From an uncultured Oscillospiraceae bacterium (GTDB taxonomy: Bacteria > Bacillota > Clostridia > Oscillospirales > Oscillospiraceae): a stretch of DNA of 64,000 bases. The notes beneath the pieces were generated by a model. The model was not told the DNA's origin and made no database searches. It was given only the letters and a program-made list of their open reading frames with translations. This document shows positions 1-15,000 of the stretch, piece by piece. A program made the translations under genes and the position numbers. Location: positions 141,369-205,368 of the forward strand of contig CANRFC010000001.1 in assembly GCA_947629795.1 (NCBI GenBank), given 5' to 3'. The first letter of the stretch is position 1; every line of letters starts with the position of its first letter.

Positions 1-3000
1 AGACCAGCACGCTGTCCTCCCTGGCGCCGGTGCGCACGGGAGTGGTGTAAGTGGTGTAAGAGACGTTGTTCTTGCTGTCCACGCTCTTGCCGTCGGGGCT
101 GAGCAGGCCGCTGCCCAGGGCGCCGTAACGGCTCTCGCCCACGCTGTACACGTAGCCGTCCTTGCCCAGGATGGCGGTGTGGTCATTGCCGGCAGCCAGG
201 CCGAAGCCCTTGTTGGTGTAGTTGGCGAACCAGGTGGTATTCTTCTCCACGCCGCCCTGGCTGAACAGGGTCTCGGTGGGCGTGGCGGTGAAGGCCGCGG
301 CGCCGGCGCCCAGGCCCAGCTCGCCCTTGGCGTTGCCGCCCCAGGCGTAGACGATATTGTAGGAGTTGACCTCGTACTTGCTCTTGGTCGTACCGTCGGC
401 AAAGTGGAGGGTGGCGTAGTCGGGACTGGTGGCGTAGTAGACGTGCTCCTGCAGGCACTTGGTAAGGTCGGTGCTGTCCTCCTCATTGACGCAGTCCACC
501 ACATTGGTGGGCTCGGGCAGCAGGTCCTCCAGGAGGAAGGACTGGACCGCGTCGGTGGGATCGGCGGGGTCGGTGACGTCGGCGGGATCGGCCGGGTCAA
601 CGCCGGGATCGGTGGGATCGGCCGGTGTGACGGGAGCTGCGGGCTTCTCATACCGGGTGGCAGAGAGGGCCACGGTGTGGTCGCCGCCGGCGGAGACATC
701 CACGATGTTGGTGAGCTTCTCGCCGTTGATCTGGACCAGGGCGGGATAGGTAAAGTCGGCGTAGACATTGCCGCCGTTGTCGCTGCGGTTGTTGAAGCCG
801 ATCTGGCCCTTACTGTTGGCGCCCCAGGCCAGGACGGTGCCCTCCCGGGAGATGACCACGGTGTGGTTGCCGCCGGCAGCGATGATGGAGATCTTGGACA
901 GGTACTGACCGGCCATGGTGTAGGCATCGTCGGTGGTGGACATGACCTTGTCGGGCACCGGCCAGTTGGTGGTGCCCTTGTTGCCCAGCTGGCCGTTGGC
1001 GTTATTGCCCCAGGCGAACACGGCGCCGTCGGAACGCAGGACCAGGCCGTGGGCACCGCCCGCGGCGATCCCGGCCACGTTGTTCATATAACCGCCGCCG
1101 TTGTAGCCCAGCAGGCGGGACGGGGTGGTGCGCTTCTGCCAGGAGTTGATACCCAGCTGGCCGTTGGTGTTATTGCCCCAGGTGTAGACGCTGCCGTCCT
1201 CGGTGAGGGCCATGGAGAACTCGTCGCCGGCGGCCACCCGGACCACGCCGGTGAGGTTGCCGCCCTGACCGGAGGGGCCGGAGACCAGGACAGGCGTATA
1301 GTAGTTGACGATCTCGGTGCCCACGCCCAGCTGGCCGCTGCGGTTGAGGCCCCAGGTGTAGACGGTGCCGGTATCGGTGACGGCCAGGACATGGCTGCCG
1401 CCGGCGGCCAGGGTGAGGATGGTCACATCCATGGGCTCGCCCTTGTCGTTGCGGAAGATGACCTGGGCGGGGGTGTTGCGGGTGGTGGTGACCACGTTCT
1501 TATTGGTGCTGTCGTAGGCCAGACCGGTGCCCAGCTGGCCCTGGTCGTTCTTGCCCCAGGTCCACACGGTACCGTCGGAGCGCAGGGCCACGGTGAAGTC
1601 GTCGCCGGCGGAGACCATGGGCACGGCCACGGCGCCGTCGTCCACCACGGAGATGAGCATGGAGCCGGAGTAGATGGGATCGCCGTTGGGGGCAATGGCG
1701 ATGTAGAAGCTGATGGTGGCGGTGCCGAAGCTCTCGCTGTCAGCGGGCTCGATGGTCCACAGACCGTTCTCCCGCTGCCAGACCTTCACCACGTCGGTGT
1801 TGGAGCTGGTCATGACCACGTGGTTGCCCCAGGCGGGCTCTTTCCGGGTGTCGCTGTACAGGTTGAAGCCCTTGTAGTAGACCTGGATCATCTCTTCCCA
1901 GGTGGCGGTGTAGCGCTCGCCATGGTGGAGGGTCAGAGCCAGGGGCGGGTTGTTGCTGGTGCCGTCGGCGTTGACGGTGTCCTTCTGGTAGGTCTTGATC
2001 AGCTTGCCGTCGGCGTCGTAGAGACGGCTGGTCACGATCTCCAGGCTGTAATAGGGGTCGGGGCCCACATTGACGGGGAAGGGACGCATCTTGTCCATGA
2101 AGTCGCCCATCTGGCCCTTATCGCCCACGCCCCAGGCCTTGGTGAAGCCCTGATCGTTGGCGGCCAGGGAGTGGTTGTAGCCGGCGGAGATGCTCTGCAC
2201 GGCGGTGAGGTACTCGGCCAGGATCTTCACCTTCTGGCCCGAGCTGTTGGTGGTCTGGATGGCCACGCCGTTGTGGTCGGTGAGGGTATACTCGTTCTTG
2301 CCCGCCAGGACCCTGGTGGGCTCGGTGCGGTCATCCTTGATGTTCGGGGTCTTGCTCATGGTCTCGTCATCCAGGCCGGTGATGCCCAGCTGGCCGTTGG
2401 TGTTCTGGCCCCAGGCGTAGAGGTCGCCGTCCTCGGTCTCCAGCAGGGAGAAGGTGCCGCCGGCGGAGACGTGGGCCACGAAGACCTGGCCGCGGTAGTC
2501 GGCCTCCTCCTGCAGCTTGGCGAGGAGGGTGGTATCGGCGGCAACGGAGATGGTCAGGGCGGCCTGAGTGGCTTTCTCCTCCGTGGTGAGTTCCTTCCCG
2601 GCGGTCACCTTGTCGTTCAGGGCATCAAGACTGGCCTGGTCCTTGGCAAGGCTGGTCTCCAAGTCATTGGCCATGTTCCGGAACACGCCCAGGATGGCGT
2701 AGTCGCTCTGGGTGGTGCGCTTCACCGGCGCGGCCAGAGTATTGGCCACAGAGCCTGTGCCCGTGGTGGGCCGGCCCAGGCGGGTGTTGCCGTTGCTGCC
2801 CCAGCTGTACACAGGGGTGCCGATGCGGCGGAAGGTCTCGGTGGAGGTGGTGACGGTGCTCTCGCCCTCGCCGGTGGTGGTAGTCACGATGCCGTAGTCG
2901 GGCAGGCCGTTGGCCTTCACGGTGTACTCGCCCCGGAGGGCCAGGGTGTGGATATAGCCCGCGCTGAGCTCGGTGATCTGGGTGAGGACCACGCCGGTGT

Positions 3001-6000
3001 CGGTGAGGTAGTTGTCCACATCGGCGGCGTCCCGGCGGGGATCGATGAGCTTGCCGTCGTTGCCGTTGGCATCCACGGTGCCCTTGGCGGTGTAGCCGGT
3101 GGCGGCGGTGAGCACCGGGTTGGGGAAGCGCTTGGCCCGGGTGCTGTAATCGCCCAGCTGTCCGTAGGTGTTGTCGCCCCAGGCCCAGACGGTGCCGTCG
3201 GAGCGCAGGACGGTGCTGGTGCCCCGGGAGTTGGAGGTGCCCGCGGCGGCGATGGAAATGACGTTGTTGAGCCACTCGCCCTCGCCCACGCTGCCGCCCT
3301 CGCGGACGAACTGCGGGGTCAGGGTGTGGCTGACGCCGCTGACGTTGTCACCGGCCTGGCCGTTGCTGGTATTGCCCCAGGCCAGGACGGTGCCGTCCTT
3401 CAGCAGGGCCAGGGAGTGGTCGTAGCCGGCGGAAATGGCCACCACGCCGGTGAGGTAGCGCACGCCGTCACCGTCCACGGTGCCGTCGGCCTTCTTGGCA
3501 TCCTCGTTCACATGGCGCTCGCCCATGCTGTCCACGGTGTACCAGTAGGGGCTGGTGCCGGCCTGGACCCGGATGGGATAGCGGGTCTTGGTGGTGGTGC
3601 CGTTGCCCAGCTGGCCCTGGGAGTTGTAGCCCCAGGCGTAGACGTCGCCGTCGGCAGTAAGGGCCAGCACATGGCCGCCCGCGCCGTTGGTCTCGGCGTA
3701 GGAGCTGTTGACGGACAGGGAGATGATGGGCCGGTTGGTGGCGGTGCCGCCCTTGGCGCTCTTGGTGGTGATGTCGCCCAGCAGGCCGATGCCGTTGATG
3801 CCCACCACCTGAGTGGGAGTCTTGATGACGGTAGAGGTCACATCCACCTCTTCCTCCTCCACCTGGGCCCGGGCGGTGACGCTGGCGTTGGGGAACAGGC
3901 CGGAGGCGGTCACATCGGCCACCTGGTCGGCGGCGGTGTAGACCTGGGTGATGGGCGTGCCGGCAAAGGCCGACACCGGGATGGCGTTGGCGGTCACATC
4001 GGCAGTCTTCACATTGTAGTTCACCGAGCTCAGGCTCTTCACATCGGCCAGAGCGCCCCGGCGGATGGTCCGGATGCTCTCGGGAATGGTCAGAGTGGTG
4101 AGCTTGGCGTCCCGGAAGGAGGTAGCGATCCCCTCGGTGCCGTCCACGTCAAAGTCCACAGCCACCACGGGCAGAGAGGGATATCCGCCCAGAGCGCTGA
4201 CGGCGGCGGCATCCAGCACGCTGCTGTAAGAGCTCTCGGTCAGGGTCTCGGGCAGGGTGATCTCGGTATCGGTGAGGCCGTCGCCCCGGACGCCGATGAT
4301 CACCGGCAGGCCGGGATAAGGCGTGCCGTCGTTTTCGATGGCAGCCTTGATGGCGGTATAGAAGGCGGCGTCAGCCAGGGCGGGCGCCTCCTGATCCAGG
4401 AGGGTCTTCAGGGCGGCGTAGGTGGTCTCCACGTCATTCTGCAGGGAGTTGAAGGGGTTGTTCTCCTTGATCGGCGTGCTGTCCACACCGCTCTGGGCGC
4501 TGCGGAGCTCGGAGCCCTCGGCCATCAGCTCGTCCACGGCCGTCATGGCGGTAATGGCGGAGGCATACATGTTCATGTCGCTCTCCACAAGCGTCATAAA
4601 GTCAGCCCGCACGGTATCGGTGGCGGTGCCATCCGCAACAGTCACGGGGTCAAGCGCCGCCCAAGCGGTGTCCAGCGCATTTTCGGCAGCGGTGCGGTCA
4701 CTGAGATAGGCGCTGAGGTTGGTGTTCACCTCCATAAGGTTGCTGGCGGTGACACTGGCGCCGGTGACGGAGCTGACCTTGTTGTACAGGCCGTCGCAGA
4801 TGGCGGCACGCCGCTCCAGCGCCGCGGAGAGGGCCTGGAGGGCATCGGCCATTTCGGTCAGGCCATAGGTGTTCATGGTGGTGATGGCCACATCCACGGT
4901 GTTCCTGGCCGCAGTGGTCTGGATCCGCAGCGCGGTCACCGCGTCCAGATAAGCCAGCCGGGCGCTCTCCCAGTCGGCCTCATCCATCTTCTGACGGGCG
5001 CTGTTGTAGTTGCCCCGGGCGGTCTCCACCTGTCCGGAGAGGTTGTCCACCACGCCCTGATTCATCTCGATGAGCTCGGAAAGGTAGTTGTCGGCTTCGG
5101 TCTCGGCGGGGTAGAACTTCCAGATGAAGTTCTCGGCGGCAGTGGCCTGCTCGCCCTCGGTGTACTCCACGCCCTCGCCGTTGAGGCCCAGGTTCTCGTT
5201 CGTGTTGTCGCCCCAGGCCCACACGGTGCCGTTGCGCTTCACGGCGTAGGAGGTGTTGATGCCGCTGAAGACCATGGCGTTGGTGACGATGGGGTCGGAG
5301 TCGTCGTTGAGGCCCTCGGGATACACGGTGACAGTGAAGCTGCCCCAGTAGCCGTTGACCTTATCCACCACCACGATGGTGGCGGTGCCGTAGCGGTCGC
5401 CCTCGTGCCAGAGCTTGATGCCGGTGGACTTGCCGTCCTCCAGCACCCGCTCAGCCTTGACAATGCTCTCGTCGCTGGAGAAGGCGTAGAAGCGGTCGGC
5501 GTAGTCGGCCTGGGTCTCCGTGGCCTGGTCAGCCTCCTCGCTCCACCAATTCTCGGCGGTGCGGCGGGTCACATCCCAGTGGAGGTTGTAGCCCTTATAG
5601 CTCTCCTCCACGATGCTCTTGGTGTCCACAATGGCCACCTGGCCGTGGGTGAGCTGGAGGTTGACGGGCATGCGCTCGTTCTGATAGGTATAGCCAGTCA
5701 GGTCCTCGAGCTGCTCGGGAGCGTAGTAGATGGCCTGGCCCCGGGTGGCGTTGACAGCGGCGTTGGAGCTGTCCACGGTGGCCTGGGTGTTCAGATTGTC
5801 GTTGGGGAAGTTGTCCTTTACAAAGACGCTCTTTTCGATCTTGGCCGTGGTGATCTGGAGCAGGTTGGCGCTGCGGGCGCCCACCAGCATGGGCAGAGTC
5901 ACCCGGTTGCCGTTGGAGTCGTTGCTGCCGGCGGTGTCGCCCAGGGAGACGTTGCCCACCTCGCCGGAGCCGTTGTAGCCCCAGCCGTAGAGGTAGCCGT

Positions 6001-9000
6001 CCCGGGACAGGGCGATGGTGGTGTTCTGCCCGGCGTCCACGGTGATGATGTTGGTCAGGTAGCCGGTGGTAGTCTCGCCGTCTTCGGTCTTCACGGCGGA
6101 CTGGCCGGGGATGGTGGACGGGCCCTCGCCGGCCATGGCCCGGAAGGCGTTGTTGGCGATGGGCGAACCCGAGCTCGTCATGGTGTTGTTGTTCTGGGCC
6201 AGCTCGCCGTACTGGTTGTTGCCCCAGAGCCACACGGAGCCGTCGGCAGCCACGCCCACGTCGTGGTTGTAGCCGGCCGAAATGCTCTTGAGGAGCAGCT
6301 TCTCGCTGTCGGTGCCCGTCTTGGTGACCACGGTGGGAGCCATGTAGCGGTCATAGGAGTAGCTACTGTACCAGTAGTCGCCGGTGCTGCGGATATAGCG
6401 GCCCCAGGTATAGGTGGTGCCGTCGGCAGCCAGGGCCAGCGCGTGGTCCTGACCGGCGGAAATGGCGGTGATGCCGGTGAGGAAGCCCTCGCCGTCCACG
6501 CCCTTGACCTGGGTGGGCACGTAGCGGTCCAGGGTATCGGTCTGGCCCACATAGCTGGTGCTCTTCTGCGTCGAGGCGCCGGAGACCACCTGAGCCGCAT
6601 TGTTCGTTGTCATGTTGGTGCCGTTACCGGCGATGATGGACTTCTGGCCCAGCTGATAGTGGTTGTTGCGGCCCCAGGCGTACACGGTGCCGTCGGAGCG
6701 CAGGGCCAGGGTGAAGTACTGGCCGGCGGAGACGGCCACCACGTGGTCGAGGTAGCGGTAACTGTCGGTGGCGGCGTCGCCCCGGGTGACATGGACGGGC
6801 ACGATGACATCCACCTGGGTCTCGGTGCCATCCTCCTGCTCCACGGTGAACTTCTGGGTGCTGTTGTCCCGCTGGGACAGGGTGGCCACCGCGGTGTTCT
6901 CCCTGTTGAGATAGTCCTGATAACCCTCGTGATAGCCGCCGCTGTAACTCACCGTCCAGTCCCACTTGGAGGCGGACTTGTCCTTGGCGACATAGGAGGC
7001 GGCGTCATCGCCCAACTGGCCGAAGCCGTCGTTGCCCCAGGCCCAGACCTCACCGTTGGAATCCAGAGCCACGGCGTGGTCGTAGCCGGCGGAGATGGCC
7101 ACGATGACCACGTCCCGGCTGGCGCTGAGGTTGGTGTCCTCACCATCGTCCACAGCGGGGGTGGTGTAGTTGTGCTCAGTGTCGTAGTGAGACTTGGAGA
7201 AGTCAATGCGCTTGGCGGTGTAGTTCCCGTCGGTGACGGCGGGCACCACATTGGCCTGGGTGCCCCAGCCCCACACGTTGCCCCACAGATCCAGGGCCAG
7301 GGTGTAGTTCTGGCCGGCGGAGACGGCGATGATGTGGTGGAGGAACTCCCCGGTGTCCTCCATGGTGTTCTTGTTGAGGATGGTCTCGCTGCCGCAGGCG
7401 CAGGTGCTGCCGGTGACGGTGCCGTCCTCTTCATTGACGGTGGCGCCGTTGAGGTAGCCGGTCTCGGCGTTGAAGGCGCTCTCGGGATAGAGCTCGCCGC
7501 AGGCGGCGCAGTAGTAGTAGACCTCCTGCTGGCCCCGCTTGACCTGCACGGGGAAGGTGAAGCTGTTGGTGGTACCCTCGCCCAGCTGGCCGCTGGAGCC
7601 GGTGCCCCAGGCCCAGACGGTGCCGTCAGCCTTCAGAGCCACCGAGTGGCTGCCGCCGTTGGAGATGGCGGGGGTGGCCACGTCGGCCCGGGCCCGCTGC
7701 TCGCCCTTGACGTCGTTGCTGCTCTTCCGGCTGACATAGAGCTGGAGGAGCATGACGTAGGTCTGGCCGTCCGTATCGGTATAGCTGATCTGCACCGAGG
7801 TCTGGCCCATGGTGCGGTCAGTGGTGCTGATGGGCTGGAGGATGATGCGGGTGGGATCGGTGGCGGTGTCCGCCGTGGCGATGAGCTCATCGCTGAAGGT
7901 GACGGTGAAATCGGAGGCGGTCAGGGTCTCCCCTTCGGCCACCTGGAAGGGCACCTCGCCCCCGTTGCGGTCGTAGAGGTCGAACCCGGCCATGTACTGC
8001 TTCAGGATATCCTCCACCAGGATGGAGACCTTCTGGTTGTCGTTGATGCGGATGATCTCGCTGCCCCGGTCCACGGAGATGGACTCCCAGGCCAGCTTGG
8101 TGGCATCGGTGGCATCCACGGCGTTGTTGGTGTTGATGTAGATCTTGCCCTCCACATCGTCCACCAGCATCAGGGTGTGCTCCACCTCACCCACGCGGAC
8201 GGGATAGACGTGGGTGCGGTCAGTGGTGGTGTTGTTGCCCTGGCTGCTGGAGGTGCTGGCGGTCCGGGAGGTGGCGTTCTCGCCCAGCTTCCAGTTGGTG
8301 TTCTCGCCCCAGCCCCAGACGGTGCCATCGGCCTTCAGGGCCATGGCGTGCTGGTAGCGGTTGGAGAAGGAGCGCACCTCGGTGATGGGCAGGTCGTTGG
8401 GCTTCTGGGAAACCACGGTCTTGCCATCCTCGGCGTAGGTCACATCCATGCCCGCAGGCTCATCCACAGACAGGCCGGAGAGCACGGGAGTGGGCAGGAG
8501 CATATGGACGTCGGTGGTCCAGGCGGTGATGGTCGTAGTCTTGGTGGAGTCGGCGGTGTCCATGATGCCCAGCTCGCCGTGGCCATTGTAGCCCCAGGCG
8601 TAGAGCTGGCCCTCATCGTCCAGGGCAAAGCTCTGGTACTCGCCGGCCATGACGCCCATGATGTTGATGTTGTCGGGATCGGAAGCGTCGGCGGTGGAGC
8701 CGAACCAGTTGTGGGTGCCGCCCTCCTCAATGGTGGGCCGGTAGAGCACCCGGACAGGCGTCATGGTGCTGGCGTTGTAGCTGCTGATCAGCAGGCCGTC
8801 CCGGGTCCAGGTGCCAAGCTGGCCGTAGGTGTTGTCGCCGGTGGCATAGACCTCGGTGCGGGCGTTGCCGGAGCCCTCGATGCGGACCAGCACCAGGGTG
8901 TGGTTCAGGCCGGCGGAGACCATGTAGGCGTTCTCGAAGTAGTCGCCGGTGGACTCGCTCTGGCCCTTGAGCATGTATACAGGCAGGCCCCGGTTCTCCC

Positions 9001-12000
9001 GGGTGCCGTCGCCCAGCTGGCCGTTGTTGTTCAGGCCCCAGGCGAAGACATAGCCGTCGGTACGGATGGCGAAGGAGTTGCTGGAGCCGGCGGCGATGGC
9101 CGCGATGGAGCCCAGGTAGTCGGTGTCGGAAGCGCTCTGGCCCTTGAGGACCTGCTTGGGCTCGAACTGGTCGGCGGTGACGCTGGTGCCCAGGCCCAGC
9201 TGGAAGTAACTGTTGTCGCCCCAGGCCCAGACCTCGCCGCCGGTGTAGGACTTGGTCACGGTGCCGTTATTGTAGTTGGGCACCTCCACGCCCTGGGTCA
9301 GAGCCAGGGTGTGGTAGCCGCCGGCGGCCACGGCGGTGAAGAAGGGCTGATTTTCGGCAGGCTTGCGCGCGCCGGTCTCCTCATCCTCGACCCAGTTGAA
9401 GATGACCTGCACGGCGTAGTTGTTCTTGTAGGGGGTGCCCTCAGCAGCGCCCTCGGCCAGGGTGGATGCATAGCCCAACTGGCCCTGGGAGTTGTCGCCG
9501 GTGGTGTAGACCTTGCCGTCCCTGGTGACCATGACCAGGTGGGCCTCGCCGGCGGCGATGGAGGCCACGTTGCCCAGATAGACCTTCCGGCCCGCCACAT
9601 TGGGGGTGAGCTGGACCTGGGTGGGCGTGGTGCGGGTGATGATGGTGCCGTCGCCCAGCTGGCCCTGGGAGTTGTCGCCCCAGGCCCACACGGTGCCGTC
9701 GGAGCGCAGCGCGGCGGTGAAGTTCCGGCCGGTGACCACCATGGGCACGGCGGTGTAGTCGGGCGCCACCTGGCTGATGATGACGTTGAGGGTCCCGGTG
9801 TGGCCGGAGACGGTGTTGGTCACACGGACCTGGGTGGTGCCGTAGTTGCCCTCTTCGGCCTGGCCGATGACGGCCACGGCAAGGGCACCGTCGTCGCTCT
9901 TGCGCACCACGTTCACGTCGGCGATGGTGGGATCGGCGCTGACCCACTGGATGTTCTTGCCGTCGGCGTCCACATCCACCGCCCGGAGGGCCAGGCTGCG
10001 GCTGTCGATGAGCAGGTTGAAGCCGGACAGGTAGGTCTCCACCAGAGCCACGTTGTTTTCGTTGTCAGAGTAGTCCACCACGGCCACCTCGTCGGCCTGG
10101 ATCACGATCTCGGCCACGGCGGCTGCATCAAGAGCGTTGGGATCAAAAATACGGATGCGCTTGGGCGTGGGGGCGGTGGGGATGGTGGGGGTGGGATCGG
10201 CAGTGGGATCGGCGGAGGGATCCACAGTGGGCTCCTCTTCCCCATCCTTGCCGATGCTGTTCAGGAACTCCTCGTACTCGGCCTTGTCATAGACGTACAC
10301 CTTGTACACGGCCAGGGTCTTGGCCTCCAGGTCGCCCACCTGCACGGGAGTGGCGGCCATGTGGACGGGAGTCTTGGACGCGGTATCCTCGTAGATGTCG
10401 GCGGCGCCCAGCTTGTAGTTCTCGTTGGAGCCCCAGGCGAAGACGAAGCCGTCGTTGCGCACCGCCAGGGTGTGGTCATAGCCGCTGTCCAGAGCCAGCA
10501 CGCCCTGGAGGCCGGGCTCGGCGGTGGCGTTGAAGGACTCGCCCTTCTTCACCTTGGTGGGCTTCTCCACATAGTAGTACTCGCTGCCGGACCCCTCGGG
10601 CCCGCCCACCTGGGTGTGGGTGTCGCCCATGTCCTCGGTGGACACGGCGGGGTCGGACCAGTCCTTGTTGTCGTGGGTGCGGTGGTCGTCGGCGCTGGGA
10701 TCCCGGCCGGTGCCGGTCTGGCCCAGGACGTTCAGACCCCAGGCCCACACGGACCCGTCGGTCTTCACGGCGGTGCCGTAGCTGTCGCCCAGGCTGACGT
10801 AGCTCACGCCGGTGAGCTCCTTGGCGGCCTCGTTGACGGTAAGCACGCCGTCCTCGTCGGCCACCCAGCTCCCCTCGGTCTCGGTGAGGAGGGTGGGCGT
10901 CAGGATCACGCCGTTGTTGTTGCGCTGGCCCAGAGTGACCACATGGATCTCGTCGCCGAACTCGTCATGGAAGGTGTAGTCCACGTCGCCCACGCCCAGC
11001 TGATACTGGTCGTTGCGGCCCCAGACGTAGACCTTCCCGTCCTCGGTGACGGCGGCGGAGCTGTACTGCCCGGCGGAGATGGACTGGACGCCGGTCAGCG
11101 CCACAGTGGCGCCGTTGGTCAGAGGCACATAGACGTCCTTGGTCACCGCGGGAGTGGTCACGCCGGTCTCTTCGTCTGTGGTTTCAGGCGTGACGATCTC
11201 GGTCACGATCTCAGTCTTCACCGTGGTCAGAGTCTTGAAGTAGTTCGAGGAGGTGCTGCCGCTGTTGAGCACCAGCTTGTCCTCGGTCTGGTAGTTCCCC
11301 AGCACCACGGCGGTGGGCACGGTGACATTGGTCCCGGCCTTCATCACGTAGAGGTTGTTGTCCGCAGTGTAGCCGCCCTTGCTCATAGTGGTGTTGGCGT
11401 TGCTGGTGACGAACTTGCCGGCGTCGATGTTCGCCTGGGTCCCGCTGACCACATAGGTGGTCGCGGCCTTCTCGGCGGTGACAGCGATGCCCAGCTGCCC
11501 GTAGGCGTTGCCGTCGTTGTTGGCGCCCCAGGCGTAGACCGCCCCGTCGGCGGTGAGCAGCAGGTAGTGGTCCTCGCCCACGGCCACCTGCTTCACGTTC
11601 TTGCCATCGGGCACAGCCACCACCGTGGCGGCGGCAGCGTCGGTCCCGGCGGTCCAGGTGTAGACACCGGTCCCGTCGGTGGCGATGATGTTCTTGTCGT
11701 AGGTCTCCACCTGAGTGAAGCTGACGGTGTTGGAGATCACCTTAGGCGCGGCGGCATAGCCCTGGCCCCAGGCCCACAGGCTGCCGTCCTTGGCGATGGC
11801 CAGGGTGTAGCCGTTGCCGGCCTCCACAGCCTGGAAGGTCACGTCCGTCCCGTCGGCGCTCTTCACCGACAGGTGGTAGGGATACTCATAGTACGCGGGG
11901 GCATTGGCGGTGCCGCTGCCGATCTGGCCGTAGGCGTTGGAGCCCCACAGCCACAGGGTACCGTCCTGAGCCAGAGCGGCGGAGTGGGTCTTGCCGGCGG

Positions 12001-15000
12001 TGACCATGGGATCGGCCACCTTCTCCTTGTCGGTGAAGGCCACCCGCAGATAGCCCTTGGCATAGACGGTGTTGTCGGCGTTGTAGACCGTGATGGTCAG
12101 CACCACCGTGCCGGCCTTGCCGGTGCCGGTGAGGGTGTAGATGCTGCTGCCCTCCGCGTTGGTGATGACGCCGATGGTCTCGTCCCCGGAGGTGACCACA
12201 GCCTTCTGGCCGTCCAGCATGGGCACCCGGTAGCCGTCCTTGTAGAGGTTGAAGCCGTTGGTGAGCTGGAGGCAGACCGCCGTCACGTCGATGTCCAGGG
12301 TCTGGTTCTTCCACAGAGTGATGAAGTCGGGGGCCATGTTGCCCGTGCCGGTCGTCACATTGTAGTCATAGGTCATGGTGGCAGTACCGCTGGTCTTGAT
12401 GACCACCTTCCCCGCCTTGGCGCTGACGGTGGAGTTGGCGCCCACCTGGACGGGCAGGCTCTTGGACTGGAAGGTGCTGTCGCCCAGCTGGCCCGAGACG
12501 CCCCGGCCCACGGAGTAGATGGAACCGTCGGCCTTGTAGAACACGGTGTGGTTGTCGCCGGTGGCCACCGCCACGGTGTCCTTGAGGTACACCATATCCC
12601 GGCTGTCCACAGGCTGCTCGGCGAAGGGCGCGTAGACCTGGGTGAACACGGCGGTGACGTCCCGGCTGGCGGAGGCCGCGCCGGTATTCTGCCCGGTGAC
12701 GTAGTCCCGGCCCAACTGGCCGTTGAGGTTCTCGCCGGAGGCATAGACCTTGCTGGTGTCGTTGCCGTAGAGCCCAGTGACCACCGTTATGTTGTCCCGG
12801 CCGGCGGACAGGTCGTGGACATCGGAGATGATGGTGTCGGCCTTATCCTTGTTGCCCATGTCGGCAGGGGTATAGTGAACGAAGGTGGGCCGCACCGCGC
12901 TGAACTTCTGACCGGTGGCGCTGGCGGCGTGGTTGGTCAAGGTGCCGTTCATCAGGAGCTTGGCGCTGCTGTCCACCAGCCACAGGGCATCGTCGCTGGC
13001 GGCCATATCCACGATCTCCCGGATGTACCGGCTGGTGGAGCTGTTCTTCTCCTCGCCCCGGGCCATGAAGTACGGGAAGGAGATGTCGCCGGTGCCGGTG
13101 TACTCGCCGCCCTGCTGATGGACGTCGTTCCGGCCCCAGGTCACCACCGAGCCGTCGCCCCGGAGGGCGGCGAAGAAGCCCTCGCCGCCGGTGACCTGCA
13201 CCACATCCCGCAGGTACTGGTGGCGGGCGGTGCTGTTCTTGTCCAGGTCGCTCTGGCTCACGCCGGCGGCAGTGGTGCCGGCGATCACCCGCACGGGCTT
13301 GGAATAGGATCCGGTGCTGCTGGCGATGTCGGCGCCCAGCTGCACGTCGTTGTTCCGGCCCCAGGTGTACACAAAGCCGTACTTGTCGCTCACCGCCACG
13401 GTCTCGTCGGCGGCGGCCACGGTGCGGATATCGGTAAGGTAGGGCTGCTTTTCGGTGACGGTGTCGTCCAGCGGCTGGGCACCCCGGACCACCTTCCGGG
13501 CATAGGTCCGGTTGGTGGTGGTGTTGTCGCCCAGCTGGCCGTAGGTGTTGTTGCCCCAGGCCCAGACGAAGCCGTCCCGATCCAGCGCCAGGGCGAAGTT
13601 GTCCCCGGCGGCGATGGCAGTGATGTTGCGCAGCGGGGTGCCGTAGATGTCAGTGGTCACCTGCACCGGCTCGCTGCGGTCGTAGGTGGTGGTGTCGCCC
13701 AGCTGGCCGTTGTTGTTGCTGCCCCAGGCCCACACGGTGCCGTCGGAGCGCAGGGACACGGTGAAGTCGTTGCCCGCCGCGATCTGGGGAGCGGCCATCT
13801 TCACGCTGGCGCCGGAGGTGGACTTGCGCACCTCCTCGGTATCCTGCACCACGCTCAGGCGGAGCACGCCGTACTGGGGCTGGGCCTCGGCGGTGTACTT
13901 CACCAGGATGTTGGCGGTGCCATAGCCGCCCTTCACGGGCTTGATGGCCCAATAGGCGCTGCCGGTCTCGCCCTCGGCGGGCTCCACCAGCTCCACTGTG
14001 GCCACATTGGGGTCAGAGGAGGTCAGCACGAACTGATCGGCGGTGGCACCGTGGATGCCCTGCTCCCGCAGGGTCCGGCCGGTGTCGGCCTGGGTCTCGT
14101 GGGGCTGGTTGCCGTCCTTGGTGGCGTCGGCGTCCACCGCGGCGGCGTACATGTCGGTGGTGGACAGCTCGTTCCACAGCAGGAAGCCGGAGGCATACTC
14201 CTGAGTGACCTTGCTGGGATCAATGGTCAGGGTCTGGTTGTCGTGGATGACCACGAAGGGCTCCTCGCCCAGCTCACTCTGGCCGGTGGTGTTGACCTTG
14301 CCGTCGTGGGTGGCGGGCTGGACCCACTTCAGGGCGTACTCCTTGGTGGGATCGCTCTCGTCGGGGGTCAGCTTCCAGGTGCTGCCCGCGGCGTTGACGA
14401 TGCTCAGGGCATTGTTGAGGAACAGGGCGTGGTAATCGTCGGCGCCCACCCGGAAGGGATAGTAGCGGTTGGCGGGGTTGCCGTTGGCCGTCACGCCCTC
14501 GTTCACCGTATCGGTGTCGGCGTTCTCCTCGGTGGGCTCCTCGTTGGAGTTGGTCTGATAATTGCCCAGCTGGCCGCTGGTGTTCAGGCCCCAGGCGTAG
14601 ATGGAGCCGTCGTTGCGCAGGACCATGGTGTGGTTCCCGCCGGTGGCCGCCATGAGCACGTTGTCCACGTAGTTGGCGTTGGGGTCGGAGTTGTAGTAGT
14701 AAAGGTCCACCAGGCCCTTGTTATTTTCGGCGCTGTCGTCCTGCTTCTTCACGGTGGTGAAAGCGGTGACCACGGCATTGTCCTCGGTCACGCCCTGGCC
14801 CAGGGCGCTGTACGCGCCGTTCTCGCCGGTGACGTAGAACATGTCGTCATCGGTGATCACCATGGTGCGGTTGTAGCCGGCGCTGACCTGCACGGGCCGC
14901 ACACCGGTATTCACCAGCTCGGTCGAGGTGGTGCCGTCTTCGTTGGTCTTGGTCACGGTCTTGGTGGCCCAGGAGGAGCTGACCTTGCCGGGCAGGCTCC

